DNA from: Bradyrhizobium sp. CB82
GTDB lineage: Bacteria > Pseudomonadota > Alphaproteobacteria > Rhizobiales > Xanthobacteraceae
Assembly: GCF_029714405.1 (NCBI RefSeq)
Contig: NZ_CP121650.1
Location: 3,725,001 to 3,789,000 of the forward strand
Direction of reading: 5' to 3'
DNA length: 64,000 nt
Below are positions 61,301-64,000 of the stretch, piece after piece. A program made the translations under genes and the position numbers. The notes under the pieces were generated by a model. That model saw only the letters and a program-made list of their open reading frames with translations. It did not search any database and had not been told where the DNA came from. The first letter of the stretch is position 1. Each line of letters opens with the position of its first letter.

Positions 61301-62147
61301 CCACCGGCGAGGGGCTGCGCTGGGCGGGAAAGACGGCGGAAAATTCGAAGTCGATGCGCGGCAGGAAGCGGCGCACGATGACGCCGCGGGTTGCGAATTC
61401 CTGCGCGGTGAAGGGATCGCAGATCGCGACCCCAAGACCCGACGACACCATTCCGCACATGATCTCCGACAGCGTGGTCTCGACGCGCAGCACGCGGCGG
61501 ACGTCGCTGCGGTGGAAGACCTGGTCGACGAGGTGCCGGCTCGCAGATCCCGCCGACAGCGATATGAACGTCTCGCCCTCGAAATCGCGCGGCTCCAGCA
61601 CTTCCTTGTCTGCGAGACGATGTCCGGCCGGCAGCACCGCAACTCGCGCCAGCGCCGGCAGCCGCAGGCTCGGCAGGCCGGAATGGGCGATGGGCACCTC
61701 GGCAAAGCCGATGTCGCACTGATTGTTCAGCACCCAGTCGACCACGATCGGCGAGATCACGCCGAAGAAGGCGAGGTTGAGGTTGGGGCGCTCTTTCAGG
61801 AAATGCCCGGCGAGCCGCGGCAGGTAACCGTTCGCGAGCGCCGGGAGCGCTGCGATCCGCAGTGAGCCGGTGCGGCGGCCGCGGATCTCCTCGGCAGCGG
61901 AGGTGATACGTTCGAGGCCGACGAAGGAACGCTCGACTTCCGTGTAGAGCGCCATTGCGGCCGCGGTCGGCACCAGCCCGGTGCCGCGCCGCTCGAACAG
62001 CTCCATTTTCAAGAGCGCCTGGAAGTCGCGGAGCAAACGGCTGACCGCCGGCTGCGTCACGGCCATCAGCTTTGCGGCCTCGGTCACACTGCCGGTCAGC
62101 ATCATCGCGCGGAAGGCTTCCACCTGCCGCGAATTGATCCGCGCCAT
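61248..62147 (-). CDS. LysR-family transcriptional regulator
   Basis: A 299-residue LTTR. The N-terminal winged helix-turn-helix is RQVEAFRAMMLTGSVTEAAK and LMAVTQPAVSRLLRDFQALL. The substrate-binding domain starts GSLRIAALPALANGYLPRLA. It is divergent from the ABC transporter genes at 62420, so it most likely controls them. Its last codons lie in the duplicated unit, but the frame stays intact. Confidence 0.93.
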   Translation of the reverse strand: MARINSRQVEAFRAMMLTGSVTEAAKLMAVTQPAVSRLLRDFQALLKMELFERRGTGLVPTAAAMALYTEVERSFVGLERITSAAEEIRGRRTGSLRIAALPALANGYLPRLAGHFLKERPNLNLAFFGVISPIVVDWVLNNQCDIGFAEVPIAHSGLPSLRLPALARVAVLPAGHRLADKEVLEPRDFEGETFISLSAGSASRHLVDQVFHRSDVRRVLRVETTLSEIMCGMVSSGLGVAICDPFTAQEFATRGVIVRRFLPRIDFEFSAVFPAQRSPSPVALDLVEALRRALGEMEG

Positions 62148-62419
62148 CGCGTTTTCTGTTCATAACATTTCGGCATGCAGAGGGTGCCATTATTCATTGG
62201 ACGATGGAAGTAGAGCTCTGAGATCTTTTTCATCAGTGCTGGAGTCAGCCCGTTTTTCCGGCAGGTCGGGGCCAAGATCCCCCGATTGCCGCCAAAATCC
62301 CGCAGAGCAGAGGCCGGAGCCCTGGTCGGATGGGGATTTGCGCCAAGGGGAACGCGTGTGCGCTTTGGCCGTCTGATCGTCGACACGTCACCTCATCCCG
62401 GTATTGGAGATTGGTCCTT
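62148..62419. promoter_or_regulatory. Shared regulatory region, LysR and ABC transporter
   Basis: A 272-base gap between divergent genes. I see no clear T-N11-A LysR box to name, but the arrangement is the classical one for LysR control of the plus-strand transporter genes. Confidence 0.45.
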
Positions 62420-63454
62420 ATGAAGACTCTCAGCCTTCTGACAGCGGTCAGCATTGCGGCGCTTGCCGCGGCGCCGTCGATCGTCTCGGCACAGCAGAAG
62501 ACGCTCTATGTCGCCGGCTATGGCGGCTCGTTCGAGAAGACGATCCGCGACGAGGTGATCCCCGGTTTCGAGAAGGAGAACGGCGTCAAGGTCGAATACG
62601 TCGCTGGCAACTCCACCGACACGCTGGCAAAACTCCAGGCGCAGAAGGGCAATCAGCAGATCGACGTCGCGATCGTCGACGACGGTCCGATGTACCAGGC
62701 GATCCAGCTTGGCTTCTGCGGCAAGCTCGATGGCCTGCCGGCCGATCTCTATGACGCCGCGCGCTTCAAGGACGATCGCGCGGTGGCGATCGGTCTCGTC
62801 GCGACCGGGTTGATGTACAACACCAAGGTGTTTGCGGAGAAGGGTTGGGCGCCGCCGACCTCGTGGGACGATCTGAAAGATCCGAAATATGCAAAGCAGC
62901 TCGTCATCCCGCCGATCAACAACACCTACGGCCTTGAGGCGCTGGTGATGCTCGCCAAGATGAATGGCGGCGGCGAGGCCAATGTCGATGCGGGCTTCAA
63001 GATCTTCAAGAACGACATCAATCCGAACGTGCTTGCCTATGAGCCGTCGCCGGGCAAGATGACCGAGCTGTTCCAGTCCGGCCAGGCCGTCATCGCGGTG
63101 TGGGGCACGGGCCGCGTGCAGAGCTTTGCCAACACCGGCTTCCCCGTCGACTTCGTCTATCCCAAGGAAGGGGCGGCCACGCTTCTGACCACCGCCTGTC
63201 CGATCGCCAAGCCCAACGCTTCGCCGCTTGCGGGAAGTTTTATCAAGATGCTGCTCGATCCAAAAATCCAGCTCGTGATGTTGAAGGATTACGGCTACGG
63301 CCCGGTATTGAAATCGCTCGTCGTTCCGCCGGAGCTCGGCAAGATGGCGCCGATCGGCGAACGCGCGGCAAAGCTGTATAACCCCGATTGGACCGTCATC
63401 AACGAGAAGCGCGAGGAGTGGACCAAGCGGTGGAATCGCGAGGTCGAGCGCTAG
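62420..63454 (+). CDS. ABC transporter substrate-binding protein, polyamine/amino-acid type
   Basis: A 344-residue protein with a signal peptide (MKTLSLLTAVSIAALAAAPS to IVSAQQ). The mature part is of the PotD/spermidine-putrescine class: LYVAGYGGSFEKTIRDEVIP, FEKENGVKVEYVAGNSTDTL, IDVAIVDDGPMYQAIQLGF, TGLMYNTKVFAEKGWAPPTS, PSPGKMTELFQSGQAVIAVW and a C-terminal helix ending RWNREVER. The ATPase gene follows 4 bases later. The ATG at 62420 gives the signal peptide; the frame upstream of it does not. Confidence 0.95.
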   Translation: MKTLSLLTAVSIAALAAAPSIVSAQQKTLYVAGYGGSFEKTIRDEVIPGFEKENGVKVEYVAGNSTDTLAKLQAQKGNQQIDVAIVDDGPMYQAIQLGFCGKLDGLPADLYDAARFKDDRAVAIGLVATGLMYNTKVFAEKGWAPPTSWDDLKDPKYAKQLVIPPINNTYGLEALVMLAKMNGGGEANVDAGFKIFKNDINPNVLAYEPSPGKMTELFQSGQAVIAVWGTGRVQSFANTGFPVDFVYPKEGAATLLTTACPIAKPNASPLAGSFIKMLLDPKIQLVMLKDYGYGPVLKSLVVPPELGKMAPIGERAAKLYNPDWTVINEKREEWTKRWNREVER

Positions 63455-63458
63455 CGCG

Positions 63459-64000
<542 letters not shown>

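Overview
The window looks like part of a Bradyrhizobium-type alphaproteobacterial chromosome. It is GC-rich and carries many orphan ABC substrate-binding proteins, AraC and LysR regulators, class III cyclases with TPR repeats, and a dense load of decayed insertion sequences (IS5, IS256, IS66, IS1182, IS110, IS701) and phage remnants. The genus is an inference from gene families and style; no rRNA or other marker is present. Bases 1 to about 60936 read as a genomic island or old accessory region: a tyrosine integrase (59399-60715) sits next to a 3' tRNA-Tyr fragment (60879-60936) that forms the right attachment site. The region after 61300 (LysR and a polyamine-type ABC transporter) looks like ordinary chromosome.

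Layout. 1-6.7 kb: the 3' part of a quinoprotein-like/GH31 fusion gene, an AraC remnant, an IS5 remnant, a small gene coupled to a lipoprotein gene, and a frameshifted gene. 6.8-8.3 kb: a frameshifted IS256 element. 8.7-10.4 kb: a subtilase followed by a small free-standing I9-like propeptide/inhibitor. 11.3-16.6 kb: a four-gene operon of a VioB-like ferritin-fold protein, a LodA-like quinone-cofactor oxidase, a QhpD-like radical SAM/SPASM protein and a LodB/QhpG-like flavoprotein. This is the most interesting unit in the window. 16.8-28 kb: hypothetical genes, an adenylate cyclase, and broken phage genes (primase-helicase, tail, ParB-like) mixed with DUF4198, DUF4239 and DUF992 genes. 28-38 kb: an AraC regulator, a small exported peptide, a BBE-type FAD oxidase, a GFA protein, three orphan substrate-binding proteins, and broken IS1182 and IS110 elements. 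38-44.7 kb: small exported or membrane proteins (one a collagen-like lipoprotein), a minimal ATP-dependent ligase, and families of dispersed repeats. 44.7-54.7 kb: two identical IS701-family copies in opposite orientation; the first has a 1910-bp group II intron inside its terminal inverted repeat. 54.7-60.9 kb: the integration module (AlpA-like protein, HEXXH mini-protein, SSB, RepA-like ATPase, small protein, integrase) ending at attR. 60.9-64 kb: a 185-bp tandem duplication, a LysR gene and a divergent ABC transporter.

Decay is a theme. At least a dozen genes carry single-base frameshifts, nonsense codons or truncations, mostly phage or IS genes. By contrast, the oxidase operon, the subtilase pair, the integration module and the ABC/LysR pair are intact. 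All assignments come from reading motifs by eye; no database search was run.
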